A DNA stretch of 64,000 nt from Aquimarina sp. MMG016 (GTDB lineage Bacteria; Bacteroidota; Bacteroidia; Flavobacteriales; Flavobacteriaceae): the NCBI RefSeq assembly GCF_018100805.1, contig NZ_JAGJEA010000013.1, positions 62,001 to 126,000 on the forward strand. The letters run 5' to 3'. Position numbers and translations under genes: made by a program. The notes below the pieces were generated by a model. That model was not told the origin of the DNA and did no database searches. It was given only the letters and a program-made list of their open reading frames with translations. Shown here in pieces: positions 51,382 to 61,237 of this stretch. How positions within the stretch are numbered: the stretch's first letter is position 1; every line of letters starts with the position of its first letter.

Positions 51382-51750
51382 ATGAAAAAGTTAATCACAG
51401 CATTCACATTTATTTTAGCAATCACTTTTAGTGCACAAGCGCAAGATGTAAAAACAGTCACTTTAGAACAAACTAAAGGAGAGTTTACTCAAAAAGAAAT
51501 AAAATTATCAGAAGGAGCCTATATTTTCAACATCTCTAATAACAATGCAGGTACTGACGTAGGATTCGTATTAGTCCCTGAAGGAAAAGATGCTTCTGAC
51601 TCTAAAAATCATATTAAAAATGCTTATGTAACCAAAGTGGTAAAAGAAGGTAAAACCGAAAGTTCGAATACGGTTACTTTACAAAAAGGTACATATAAAT
51701 ACTTTTGTCCACTAAACAAAACTCCTCAATATACATTGGTGGTGGAATAA
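51382..51750 (+). CDS. Exported cupredoxin-like protein lacking a standard copper site (122 aa)
   Basis: Signal peptide 'MKKLITAFTFILAITFSAQA' is followed by a beta-sandwich with 'IKLSEGAYIFNISNNNAGTD' and 'TVTLQKGTYKYFCPLNKTPQ'. The Cys at the usual copper position is present, but the expected downstream His and Met ligands are not (the loop reads CPLNKTPQYT). It is probably a plastocyanin-like fold with altered or no copper binding. Its own promoter is not clear. Confidence 0.75.
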   Translation: MKKLITAFTFILAITFSAQAQDVKTVTLEQTKGEFTQKEIKLSEGAYIFNISNNNAGTDVGFVLVPEGKDASDSKNHIKNAYVTKVVKEGKTESSNTVTLQKGTYKYFCPLNKTPQYTLVVE

Positions 51751-51773
51751 CCTTTTGAAAAATTTCAAAACCT

Positions 51774-51808
51774 AAAACCTTGTTAATTCAGTTTAGCAAG
51801 GTTTTTCT
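51774..51808 (+). terminator. Terminator of cupredoxin-like gene
   Basis: AAAACCTTG / CAAGGTTTTT with a 14-base loop. Confidence 0.75.
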
Positions 51809-51839
51809 TTTTATATTTTAGCCAAAAAACTAATCCTAC

Positions 51840-52562
51840 ATGAAAAAGTTCATCCTTTTTACTTTTATTTCTTTGTCTATAGTTTCTTGTAAAACGGAAA
51901 TTAAAACCGAAAAAAAATATGAAGATGATAAAGAAGTAAGAAATCCTGAACCTATTAGAGTAGAGAAAGAAAAAATGACTACAACTGCTGAGGCCATTGC
52001 TCAGGCTCACGGCATAAAAAAGTGGAATAATGTAAAAGAAATAAAATTCACTTTTAATGTAGATCGTGATACTACTCATTATGAACGTTCTTGGAGTTGG
52101 AAACCCAAAGAAGATATCGTTACACTTATCACTGCGGAAGATACAATTACATATAACAGAAACAATATTGATAGTTTATCTGTAAAAGCAGACCAAGGAT
52201 TTATCAATGATAAATTTTGGTTATTGGCACCTTTTAACTTAGTATGGGATGCTTCGAGTTATAATTCTACACTTAAAGTAAATGAAGTCGCACCCATTAG
52301 CGGAAAACAAATGCAAAAACTCACTGTAGTATATAACAATAAAGGTGGTTATACTCCGGGAGATGCATATGATTTTTATTTTGAAGGTGATTTTATAATT
52401 AAAGAATGGGTATTTAGAAAGAAAAATACCGAAAAACCGTCATTAATAACTTCTTGGGAAGATTATAAAAACTTTGATGGAATAAAAATTGCCAAAGCGC
52501 ACAGGAAAAATGAAGGTGATTGGAAATTACATTTTACTAATGTAGAAGTCACAAGAGAATAA
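51840..52562 (+). CDS. Lipoprotein, hypothetical beta-rich (240 aa)
   Basis: Signal ends 'SLSIVSC' (Cys17), followed by an acidic and basic spacer ('EKKYEDDKEVRNPEPIRVEK'). The mature domain is a beta barrel-like fold with 'VKEIKFTFNVDRDTTHYERS' and 'WDASSYNSTLKVNEVAPISG', weakly like LolA/LppX-type lipid-binding lipoproteins. Convergent with the MFS gene; one base separates the stops. Confidence 0.6.
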   Translation: MKKFILFTFISLSIVSCKTEIKTEKKYEDDKEVRNPEPIRVEKEKMTTTAEAIAQAHGIKKWNNVKEIKFTFNVDRDTTHYERSWSWKPKEDIVTLITAEDTITYNRNNIDSLSVKADQGFINDKFWLLAPFNLVWDASSYNSTLKVNEVAPISGKQMQKLTVVYNNKGGYTPGDAYDFYFEGDFIIKEWVFRKKNTEKPSLITSWEDYKNFDGIKIAKAHRKNEGDWKLHFTNVEVTRE

Positions 52563-53723
52563 TCAGATTGTTTTTCTCTTTACTAAGAATGTGATAATTA
52601 GAGCTATTACCGCTGCAGCTAATAATGAGATAAAACTTAGTTGTAGGCTTTCTATCTTTGATAAAAATCCTAAAAAAGGAGGACTCAATAAAAACCCAAG
52701 GTAACCGAATCCGGCTACAAAGGATATTCCTTGAGCAGAAGAAACTCCATTGTTCTTTCCTGCCAATCTAAATAGTTCTGGAATAATTACCGAAAAACCT
52801 AATCCAACCAAGCCAAACCCAATAATCGAAATAATAAAGTGAGACATCAGAACAGCTGCAAAACCAAAAATACTGATTAAGCACCCTCCTATTATGATTG
52901 CAAAAGAGCCAAAACGTTTACTTACTTCATCTCCTAAAAACCTTCCTAAAGTCATCATTGCAGAAAACGACACAAAACCAAATCCAGAGATTTTTTCGGA
53001 TGTAATTAGCACAATATCTTGTAGATATAATTTACTCCAATGCTCTATGGCACCCTCACTACCCATTATTAAAAAAGCAATCATCGTTAACCCTAATAAA
53101 GGTTTCATTAATTTAAAATTATACCTTCTTTTTTCTTTCTCCTCTTTTCGGCCTTTGATAAAAAAATACACTCTGAATATGAGCAGATTTGTAGCTATCA
53201 CAAAAATAACTGAACATAACATGTGAACTAGTGCAACTTCAAAATAAGTAATAACCAGACTACCAATACCAGCACCGATTACACCTCCTAAACTAAAAAA
53301 CCCATGTGATGCAGACATAATATGTACTCCATCTTCTTGTTCAATATCAGAAACCAAAGCGTTCATAGCTATATCGGTAAGACAACCCGACAACCCGACA
53401 AAAAAAAGAGAGCAACATAAAGTCAGATAAGTAGGCATAACCACCGGTATCAAAAACAATAGTGAAAAAATTACTATAGCATAAAATGTAGTTTTACCTA
53501 CTCCAATTTTATCAATGATCATTGAGGATAACGGTATCATTGTCAACGTACCCATAGCAAAACAAAACAACGCAATTCCTAGCTGTGCATCATCAATAGC
53601 CAGCTTAGTTTTGATCTGAGGAATATACAATACCCAAGTTCCTACTATAATATTTAGAGATGCAAATACCCAAGCCGGGCCAAAATAACGTAATCTCGTC
53701 AAAATTAATTGTAAAGAATTCAT
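52563..53723 (-). CDS. MFS transporter (386 aa)
   Basis: About 12 spans. The start at 53723 ('MNSLQLILTRLRYFGPAWVF') is preferred over a frame start eight codons earlier. 'AMGTLTMIPLSSMIIDKIG' includes the intracellular loop motif A region, and 'GLSGCLTDIAMNALVSDIEQ' is typical of the FucP/YcaD-like subgroup. The substrate is unknown. It is divergent from the AraC gene at 53865, which probably controls it. Confidence 0.9.
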   Translation of the reverse strand: MNSLQLILTRLRYFGPAWVFASLNIIVGTWVLYIPQIKTKLAIDDAQLGIALFCFAMGTLTMIPLSSMIIDKIGVGKTTFYAIVIFSLLFLIPVVMPTYLTLCCSLFFVGLSGCLTDIAMNALVSDIEQEDGVHIMSASHGFFSLGGVIGAGIGSLVITYFEVALVHMLCSVIFVIATNLLIFRVYFFIKGRKEEKEKRRYNFKLMKPLLGLTMIAFLIMGSEGAIEHWSKLYLQDIVLITSEKISGFGFVSFSAMMTLGRFLGDEVSKRFGSFAIIIGGCLISIFGFAAVLMSHFIISIIGFGLVGLGFSVIIPELFRLAGKNNGVSSAQGISFVAGFGYLGFLLSPPFLGFLSKIESLQLSFISLLAAAVIALIITFLVKRKTI

Positions 53724-53864
53724 ATATCGGATTGTATAAGATAACACACAACTATTTCAAAATTAAGCCTTCAGCAAGTCAATCTTTAATACAAAATATT
53801 CTCATTTTATGATAAAATATTCATAAATACTATTCTTTTTCGTACAAAATGATAATTTTGTTAT

Positions 53865-54719
53865 ATGAATATTGCTTATGAAAATATATATCTGGAACAC
53901 TCCAAGTCTTTAAAAATTGAGAGTTATACATATTCTTCACTATGTTCTATTATCAACTGGCATTTTCACCCTGAATATGAAATTGTATTTGTAAGGAATG
54001 GTAATGGCAATATACGGGTAGATTCTTTTTCTGGTGAATATAGTGATGGGTTACTCATTTTTCTAGGCCCTAATATTCCACATATGCCGTTAGGCAATAA
54101 ACAGTTTAAAAATAATATTGAAGTTGTCATTCAGTTTCCCGAAAGCTTTATTAAGGAAAAACTGGCTGTTTTTCCCGAATTTGAATCTATTATTGCTTTT
54201 ATAGAAAAATCTAAACAAGGGATTATCTTTTCTGCTGAAACCCAAAAAAAACTTTCTGGATATTTCCTAAAGTTTAAAAATCAAACAGATACTCAAAAAC
54301 TATTGAACTTTACTCAAATTTTATATCAATTATCAATAGCTAATGATCAGAAAACACTGATCAAAAAGAATTATTCTTTAGATAGTAATAAACAATCTCT
54401 GGAGAGAATATCAAAGGTATATCAATATGTTAATGATAACTATGATAAAGAAATTCGTTCTGAAATTGTAGCCAATACTTTAGGTTTAACCCCAAATTCA
54501 TTTTGTAGAATGTTTAAAGCTTCAACCAGCACGACTTTTATAGATTTTTTAAATGAATTTAGAGTAAAAAAAGCACAAGAACTTTTCCAACAAAAGGATA
54601 TCACAGTATCAGAAGTTATGTATCAATGCGGTTTTAATGATCCTTCTTATTTTTCAAAACAATTTAAAAAATACTCAGGCACTACACCCACAATATATAG
54701 TACTCAGATCAGGTCATAA
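53865..54719 (+). CDS. AraC-family regulator with cupin sensor (284 aa)
   Basis: An N-terminal sugar/cupin-like domain ('INWHFHPEYEIVFVRNGNG', 'LLIFLGPNIPHMPLGN') and a C-terminal AraC HTH pair ('VANTLGLTPNSFCRMFKAST', 'VMYQCGFNDPSYFSKQFKKY'). The His pair in the first motif (H-x-H) suggests metal or anion sensing. It is divergent from the MFS gene and convergent with kynureninase, so it is likely to control one or both, by inference only. Confidence 0.92.
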   Translation: MNIAYENIYLEHSKSLKIESYTYSSLCSIINWHFHPEYEIVFVRNGNGNIRVDSFSGEYSDGLLIFLGPNIPHMPLGNKQFKNNIEVVIQFPESFIKEKLAVFPEFESIIAFIEKSKQGIIFSAETQKKLSGYFLKFKNQTDTQKLLNFTQILYQLSIANDQKTLIKKNYSLDSNKQSLERISKVYQYVNDNYDKEIRSEIVANTLGLTPNSFCRMFKASTSTTFIDFLNEFRVKKAQELFQQKDITVSEVMYQCGFNDPSYFSKQFKKYSGTTPTIYSTQIRS

Positions 54720-54720
54720 A

Positions 54721-55998
54721 CTATTGCTCTAGAATACCTTGTTTGAGTATTTGTCCAAATTCATACATATCCTCATAAGAGCAATAAAATGGAGCTGGAG
54801 CTAAACGAATTACATTAGGTTCTCGCCAATCTACAATCACCCCTTTTTTCATTAAGTAATCAAAAAGCTTTCTTCCTTCTCCGTGTAAAAAGACTGATAA
54901 TTGTGTTCCTCGTTCTTGAGGGTCAGATGGTGTGATAATTTCGAATGTACTATCTACTTCCTTATCGATTTCTTTTAAAACAAATTCTAAATAAGATACT
55001 ATAAGATTTCGTTTTTCGATCAAAGCATCCATTCCGACACTATCAAATAATTGTAATGATGCTAAATAAGGAGCCATTGCCAGAACAGGTGCATTACTTA
55101 ATTGCCAGGCATCCGCATTAGACATAGGTTCAAATTCAGGTTTCATTAAGAACCGGGTTTCTTTACTCGTCCCCCACCAACCTTCGAATCGTGGGATATC
55201 CTTTTTATTATGAAAACGCTCATGTATAAAACATCCCGAAGCATTACCCGGGCCACTATTCATATATTTATAACTACACCAGGCTGCAAAATCTACATTC
55301 CAATCGTGTAACTCTAATTTGATATTACCTGCGGCATGTGCAAGATCCCAACCGACAAAAGCACCAATATCATGACCGGCCTTAGTAATGGTTTTCATAT
55401 CAAATACCTGACCTGTATAGTAGTTTACCCCTCCAATCAGAATCAAGGCACATTCTTCTCCTACTTTCTTGATAGTATCCAGGATATCTTCTGTCCTGAA
55501 ATTATGTTCTCCGTCTCTTTTCTTAATTTCTACAATAGCATCTTCTGGATTATATCCATGAAACTTCACCTGGCTTTGTAACATATATTGATCACTAGGA
55601 AAAGCTTTTTCTTCGCAAATAATTTTATATCGCTTTCCTTCTGGGCGATAAAAAGAAACCATCAATAAATGAAGATTAACGGTTAAAGTATTCATAACCG
55701 TAATTTCTGAAGGTTTAGCTCCCACAATTTTAGAAAGAGGTTCTGCTAATCGCTCATGATAATCCCACCAAGGTTTATCAGCATAAAAGTGACCTTCTAC
55801 AGCTAACTCACCCCAATCTTTCATGATTTCATCTACATATTGCTGAGTATTTTTAGGTTGAAGGCCTAAAGAATTTCCTGTAAAATATATGACCTGTTTC
55901 CCGTCTACTTTAGGAAAAATAAATTGTTCTCTATATGTGCTAAGTTGATCTTGGCTATCTAGTTGCTGAGCAAATTCCTTAGTGTTTTTGAATTGCAT
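54721..55998 (-). CDS. kynU: Kynureninase
   Basis: A PLP enzyme of fold type I that hydrolyses kynurenine or 3-hydroxykynurenine to anthranilate or 3-hydroxyanthranilate and alanine. The family blocks 'FTGNSLGLQPKNTQQYVDEI', 'VMNTLTVNLHLLMVSFYRPE', 'WDLAHAAGNIKLELHDWNVD' and the PLP-Lys motif 'WCSYKYMNSGPG' near residue 240 are present. It pairs with kmo at 41123 in the kynurenine pathway; the genes are 12 kb apart and not in one operon. Confidence 0.96.
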   Translation of the reverse strand: MQFKNTKEFAQQLDSQDQLSTYREQFIFPKVDGKQVIYFTGNSLGLQPKNTQQYVDEIMKDWGELAVEGHFYADKPWWDYHERLAEPLSKIVGAKPSEITVMNTLTVNLHLLMVSFYRPEGKRYKIICEEKAFPSDQYMLQSQVKFHGYNPEDAIVEIKKRDGEHNFRTEDILDTIKKVGEECALILIGGVNYYTGQVFDMKTITKAGHDIGAFVGWDLAHAAGNIKLELHDWNVDFAAWCSYKYMNSGPGNASGCFIHERFHNKKDIPRFEGWWGTSKETRFLMKPEFEPMSNADAWQLSNAPVLAMAPYLASLQLFDSVGMDALIEKRNLIVSYLEFVLKEIDKEVDSTFEIITPSDPQERGTQLSVFLHGEGRKLFDYLMKKGVIVDWREPNVIRLAPAPFYCSYEDMYEFGQILKQGILEQ

Positions 55999-56262
55999 GA
56001 GTGAGTTTAATTTTGAATCAAAAATACAGATTACAATTGAGAATTAGGCAATATGTTTTATCATCTAAAAGTAAAAAAATAATACAGGAAGTAACATTTT
56101 AAAGAATGGTGACATAAACTAAATAAGTAACAGATCTGAAATTAAAGTTGTTCCTAAAAATGTTCGAGTATTAATCCACGCATTAAATAAGGTTAAACTG
56201 TAAAAAAAGAAAATTATCAGATTATAATGAAACAAAAGTATTTTTTTTCAGTTACTATAGTG

Positions 56263-56290
56263 TTTTACAACTAAATGCTTAGTTGTAAAA
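56263..56290. repeat. 12-bp inverted repeat with ATGC loop between kynU and the CHAT operon
   Basis: TTTTACAACTAA / TTAGTTGTAAAA around ATGC. It lies between divergent genes, so it is not the terminator of either; no small gene with a credible start precedes it. It may be an operator of the following operon. The rest of 55999-56396 holds nothing else recognisable. Confidence 0.4.
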
Positions 56291-56396
56291 ATATTTTAGA
56301 AATCAAGTAACAAATAAAAGATTTCATATACCAATACATAGGTTTTAGTTTGCCTTTAAAAATTAGTAATATTGTAACTACAAAAAAAGTAAGTAA

Positions 56397-56921
56397 ATGA
56401 GAAAAATTGGATTAATTCTATCGGTTATTTTGACAATAGCAATCACACAAAGCTGTTCTAAGGATGATTATCATCAAGAAAATTTTGAAACGGAACAAAT
56501 ACAATCAAAATTTGGGAGAGACAGATTTCCGGATCGGAATTCTGATTTTTCATGTGATACACCTATTATTTATTATATCAAATATGATGGAAACTATACA
56601 GCAGAAGAAAGAGATTTGCTTGAACAACATATAGAAAAAGAATTCGCAACATCTGTTATACGTAGAGTTCCAACATCTTGTAACACTAAAGAGAGTTGGA
56701 TATTCTGTAGCCCTCTACTTCTTAATAATGAGAATGAAGAAGGAGATAGTAATGACAATGGTGTTGGTGGAGACATTGGTGACTCTGCTGATGACGGAGG
56801 AATAGATAATGATATTTCAACAGACGAAATCCCAGAGGAAATAGTTGTAAGACTCAATAGACTATCACTAACAATTCACACGAACGAGATTAAATTCCGT
56901 TTCGTACCTTGTACAAACTAA
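56397..56921 (+). CDS. Lipoprotein with acidic Gly/Asp-rich linker (174 aa)
   Basis: Signal 'LTIAITQSC' (Cys20). A folded N-terminal part has 'PIIYYIKYDGNYTAEERDLL' and three Cys; then a low-complexity linker rich in Asn, Asp and Gly ('GGDIGDSADDGGIDNDISTD') precedes a small C-terminal segment. The stop overlaps the start of the CHAT-TPR gene by one base (TAATG), a coupled pair. No family recognised. Confidence 0.65.
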   Translation: MRKIGLILSVILTIAITQSCSKDDYHQENFETEQIQSKFGRDRFPDRNSDFSCDTPIIYYIKYDGNYTAEERDLLEQHIEKEFATSVIRRVPTSCNTKESWIFCSPLLLNNENEEGDSNDNGVGGDIGDSADDGGIDNDISTDEIPEEIVVRLNRLSLTIHTNEIKFRFVPCTN

Positions 56922-59683
56922 TGAAAATATTGTTTTACCACGGTATTAAAATAAATAAAGGTTCAATCTTGAACCTTTATTTATTTTTACTCGTTTTACT
57001 GGCTTCTTCTGATCCCATACTATCACAAACTAAGTATAAGGGATCGGAGCCTTTTTTGTCTATTCTAAACTCTAAAAAAGAACACAGAGACATTGACAAA
57101 TCCATAGATAGCATTTTCAACACATATACTAGACCAGAGCAAGATTCTCTTTTAGCTGTCGAGTTACATGAGTATGGAAAGTGGTGGTATAAAAAAGATC
57201 TAGATAAAGCTATTACTTATACGAAAAAAGCATTAGATATACGTCAAAAATTAAAATCATCAAATTTTAATTCCTACACTTTAACCCTAAATAACCTTGC
57301 GATTTTCTACTATATAAAAGGAGATGTTATAAATTCTATAAAACATTACAATCAATTTGTAACGATTACCAAAGATCTCACTCGAAAAAGATCTGCCTAT
57401 TGGAGATTAGCACTTAATTACTGGAAAATCAGAGATTATCCCAATAGTTTATCAGCATTGGATCAACTAGAACTTTTGTCCATAGAGCTTAATGAACCAA
57501 AATGGCTATTACTCTGCTATTTACAAGCTGCCAAGGTTCACTTTAACCTGGGTGACACAAAAAATTGCGAGGAAGGCATAAAAAAAGCTTTAAAAGCTGA
57601 TTCTATAATTCCTATGCTTGATAAGGTTAGCGATGATAATAAATTTCAGACCTATTCTATATTAGGAAGTTTATATAAAAAGAAAGGAAATGACACTTTA
57701 AATGCTCTGAAATATTATAATAAAATTATACAATCCGGAGATAACGGAGAATGGATTGGAAGAACATATTTCGATATACAAGGTCTTAAGAAAAATAAAG
57801 AAATCGATACCTCTCTATTTTATCTAAACAATGCGCTAAAACATATCGAAAACAATAATACACTTAAGGCATTGGTTTCTCATAATAAAGCCTGGGCTTA
57901 TTTTAGAAATAATAATTTTCTTCAGGCAATCGAACACTCTAATAGTGCATTATTACAAATCGCACCTGGCATTAAAATAAATGGCTACAAAACCATATTG
58001 CCTAATGATAATGAATTGCAAATCAATCCTAAAAAAAATACTTTTCTTAAGATATTGAAGGACAATGTAAAATTTGCTCAAAAATTATATGAAAAAAATA
58101 AAGATATCTCCATTTTAAAGAACTCATTAAACATATCCACTCTTGGCGATAAGCTAGTCGATATCATAAGATTAGAAAGTAACGCACAACAATCTAATCT
58201 TTTTTGGAAAAATGATGCCTCTGACTTATACCTGGATGCGGTCAAAACATGCTATGTACTCAACAAACCCGAAAAAGCATTATACTTTATAGAAAAAAAT
58301 AAGGCTTTATTACTACTAGAAGACATTAGCAACGAAGAGTTAAGAAGAGTAAATATTATTCCTGATAGTATTCTTGCAAGAGAATTTTTATTGAAAAGAG
58401 AAATTGCCGATACTCAAAACAAACTAAACAATAAAAATCATAAATCAATTACTGATTCTATAAAATTAGAGTTATTTAATGCTAAACAAAAATACTCTGC
58501 TTTTGTAGACTCCTTAGAAATAAGTTACCCTCAATATTATAGTTCTAAACGTACTGCTGATATTATATCATTAGACCAAGTACAAAAATATAGTAACCAT
58601 AATAACTACTCATTTATTCACTATATCCTAGGTAATAAAACAGGGTATGGATTAATTATTAATCAAAATACAACTGATTTTTTTGAAATTGAAGATGTAG
58701 AAACTTTACAGAAAGATATTAAAACATTTGGCAAGCTTGTTTCTCAGCCCTTGCATTCTAAAAAAGAGTTCGAAAGCTTTAAAACGGTCAGTAAACGTAT
58801 ATATAATACCCTAATACCCAAAAAAACTAGATCTTATATTACAGAGAAAGTAACCATTATTTCAGATCACAACTTATACAATATTCCTTTTGAAGCTTTG
58901 CTTGACAACAATAACCATTATTTAATAGAAAGCTATGAGATCAACTACGCCTATTCTATTTCATTTTTACTTCAAAACAAAAAATTAAAACGTAATTCTG
59001 AAAAAGAATTTTTAGGTTTTGCCCCCGTGCAATACACCTTTGATCTTCCTGTTCTAGAAAATACAAAAACCGAGATTGATCAAATTGCGTTAGGATTTGA
59101 TAGTACTGTCTTATTAAATGAGCAAGCTTCTAAACAAAACTTAATAGATGAATTATCAAGACATAAGATTATTCATTTATCTACACACGCTAATGCCAAT
59201 GATTCTATTATACCTTGGATTGCAGGGGTAAATAATAAAATTACCTTAAACGATATCTATGCTACCAAAAACAATGCAGAATTAGTTGTGTTAAGTGCTT
59301 GCAACACATCGATTGGAACAATAGAAAAAGGTGAAGGTGTTATGAGCTTAGCTCGAGGCTTTTTTAATACCGGATCTAATAGTGTAATCTCTACTTTATG
59401 GAAAGCTGACGATAAGACTACAGTAGAAGTGACAACTAATTTTTATAAGCAACTAAAAAAAGGAAAAACCAAATCCGAGGCATTACGTATAGCTAAACTA
59501 GATTATCTAAAAAATCATTCAATGAGGAAAGCTTCTCCTTATTATTGGTCACTTTTAGTACTTATAGGTGATCCAGAACCAATATATACTAGTTTTAACT
59601 ATTGGTTAATCATTCCTATTTTACTATGTCTATTTATTATTTTGTTGTTGTTCAGAAAAAGAATGAAGCAAAATAAGTCGTAA
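56921..59683 (+). CDS. TPR-CHAT protease-like membrane protein (920 aa)
   Basis: The ATG at 56921 overlaps the upstream stop; a frame start four codons earlier is less likely. After an N-terminal signal or anchor there are TPR-like helices from about 80 to 400 ('HYNQFVTITKDLT', 'YFRNNNFLQAIEHSNSALLQ'), then a CHAT peptidase domain with 'IIHLSTHANANDS' (catalytic His756) and 'LVVLSACNTSIG' (Cys794) and 'GARGFFN'-like support. A C-terminal span ('YWLIIPILLCLFIILLLFRK') places it in the membrane with the CHAT domain on the periplasmic side. CHAT is caspase-like; the substrate and role (defence, envelope proteolysis) are unknown. Confidence 0.88.
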   Translation: MKILFYHGIKINKGSILNLYLFLLVLLASSDPILSQTKYKGSEPFLSILNSKKEHRDIDKSIDSIFNTYTRPEQDSLLAVELHEYGKWWYKKDLDKAITYTKKALDIRQKLKSSNFNSYTLTLNNLAIFYYIKGDVINSIKHYNQFVTITKDLTRKRSAYWRLALNYWKIRDYPNSLSALDQLELLSIELNEPKWLLLCYLQAAKVHFNLGDTKNCEEGIKKALKADSIIPMLDKVSDDNKFQTYSILGSLYKKKGNDTLNALKYYNKIIQSGDNGEWIGRTYFDIQGLKKNKEIDTSLFYLNNALKHIENNNTLKALVSHNKAWAYFRNNNFLQAIEHSNSALLQIAPGIKINGYKTILPNDNELQINPKKNTFLKILKDNVKFAQKLYEKNKDISILKNSLNISTLGDKLVDIIRLESNAQQSNLFWKNDASDLYLDAVKTCYVLNKPEKALYFIEKNKALLLLEDISNEELRRVNIIPDSILAREFLLKREIADTQNKLNNKNHKSITDSIKLELFNAKQKYSAFVDSLEISYPQYYSSKRTADIISLDQVQKYSNHNNYSFIHYILGNKTGYGLIINQNTTDFFEIEDVETLQKDIKTFGKLVSQPLHSKKEFESFKTVSKRIYNTLIPKKTRSYITEKVTIISDHNLYNIPFEALLDNNNHYLIESYEINYAYSISFLLQNKKLKRNSEKEFLGFAPVQYTFDLPVLENTKTEIDQIALGFDSTVLLNEQASKQNLIDELSRHKIIHLSTHANANDSIIPWIAGVNNKITLNDIYATKNNAELVVLSACNTSIGTIEKGEGVMSLARGFFNTGSNSVISTLWKADDKTTVEVTTNFYKQLKKGKTKSEALRIAKLDYLKNHSMRKASPYYWSLLVLIGDPEPIYTSFNYWLIIPILLCLFIILLLFRKRMKQNKS

Positions 59684-59867
59684 TAAATAGTAAAATCTAT
59701 CTATTAGATTAAAAATTATAAAGTTCCTTCCTCAACACAATATAAATAATCAAAAATATACACGTTTTTAAAGTAACATAGCAAATTCTAGCGACATGAA
59801 TATATAGAGGTTTTTAATAAAAAGAACTTACAATTCATACTATTTTCGCAAACTAAAATTATCAATT

Positions 59868-61232
59868 ATGCAAAAAGCTTACTTACTATTATTATTTGTT
59901 TTTAATTTTTCAATTACCCAATCATGGGGTACAGATATTAACTTTTCAGATGCTAACTTCAAAAATGCACTGATAAATAATAATGTAGCAGAAATTAGTG
60001 GAAACGGTTCTACTAGAACAGATGTGGATACTAATAATGATGGAGAAATTCAAGAAAGCGAAGCAGCAACTGTACTTAGGTTATTCATTAATCAAAAAAA
60101 TATTACTTCTTTAGATGGTATTCAATACTTTACAAATCTAACATTCTTAAGTTGTTCTAATAATCGTTTTACAGATTTGGACTTTTCTCAAAACCTAGCT
60201 CTAGAAACAGTATTATGTAATAATAATTTTAATAGTACCAACTCACCTTTGACCACCAATTTCACACAAAACACTAATCTTAAGCGATTATCGTTCAGCA
60301 ACACCAAACTTGCCACACTTGACTTAACTCAAAATATTTTATTAGAAGAATTGTCTTGTGACAATTCTAGTCTGATGAGTTTAGACACTTCCAAAAACAC
60401 AAATCTAATCCGATTAATTGCTCAGGCTAATAACCTATCAAACCTTGATCTTACAAAAAACGTAAAACTGACTTATCTGAACTGTGCTGATAATAACTTT
60501 GCTATAGATGTTACACAAAACATTAATCTCGAGTTTTTATTCTGTAATAATATGGGGTTAATTAATCTTGATTTAACAAATAACACAAAACTTAAGTGGT
60601 TAGCATGTCCTTATAACAATCTTACCAGTTTGGATGTAACACAGAACGTAAATCTAGAAAATCTATCTTGTGGCGAAAACCAATTATCAAGTCTAGACGT
60701 AACACAAAACACTAAACTCGATATTCTGTCATTTTGGGTCAATAATTTAACCACAATTGATATCAGTCAAAATCCAGACCTCGAAGAACTATCAGGTAGA
60801 GACAACAATCTTAATAACCTAAATCTTACCCAAAATCTTAATCTAGCTTCTCTTAATATTAATAACAATCCTGATCTGGCATGTGTACAGGTTAACGATG
60901 TAGATGCAGCTAATAATAATAGTGAATGGAAAAAAGATGAAACAACTACGTATAGTCTGAATTGTGCAACTTTAAGTAGTAATGAAATTGGAAATACGCC
61001 AGAATTCACTATCTATCCAAAACCAACAAAAGATTTATTATATATAAGTGGTGAAGAAAATATAAAATCGATTCAAATTTATGACATCAATAGTAGAGTA
61101 TTAAAAAGTTATTATTTTACTGAAAATCAAAATATAACAAAAGTAAATCTTCAATTCTTAGATAATGGCGTTTATTTCTTAGAGACCAAAACTGATAAAG
61201 GATTATCTTTGGAGAAGATTATTAAGCATTAA
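59868..61232 (+). CDS. LRR-like repeat protein with T9SS sorting domain (454 aa)
   Basis: Signal peptide 'MQKAYLLLLFVFNFSITQSW'. An EF-hand/dockerin-like loop 'DVDTNNDGEIQESEA' precedes about ten repeats of a 21- to 22-residue leucine-rich unit with the frame L-D-(L/V/I)-(T/S)-Q-N-x-x-L-x-x-L ('LDVTQNVNLENLSCGENQLS'). The C-terminal T9SS domain ('FTIYPKPTKDLLYISG', 'NGVYFLETKTDKGLSLEKII') sends it to the surface. Likely an adhesion or protein-binding factor. The next gene starts 6 bp later. Confidence 0.88.
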   Translation: MQKAYLLLLFVFNFSITQSWGTDINFSDANFKNALINNNVAEISGNGSTRTDVDTNNDGEIQESEAATVLRLFINQKNITSLDGIQYFTNLTFLSCSNNRFTDLDFSQNLALETVLCNNNFNSTNSPLTTNFTQNTNLKRLSFSNTKLATLDLTQNILLEELSCDNSSLMSLDTSKNTNLIRLIAQANNLSNLDLTKNVKLTYLNCADNNFAIDVTQNINLEFLFCNNMGLINLDLTNNTKLKWLACPYNNLTSLDVTQNVNLENLSCGENQLSSLDVTQNTKLDILSFWVNNLTTIDISQNPDLEELSGRDNNLNNLNLTQNLNLASLNINNNPDLACVQVNDVDAANNNSEWKKDETTTYSLNCATLSSNEIGNTPEFTIYPKPTKDLLYISGEENIKSIQIYDINSRVLKSYYFTENQNITKVNLQFLDNGVYFLETKTDKGLSLEKIIKH

Positions 61233-61237
61233 AAATC

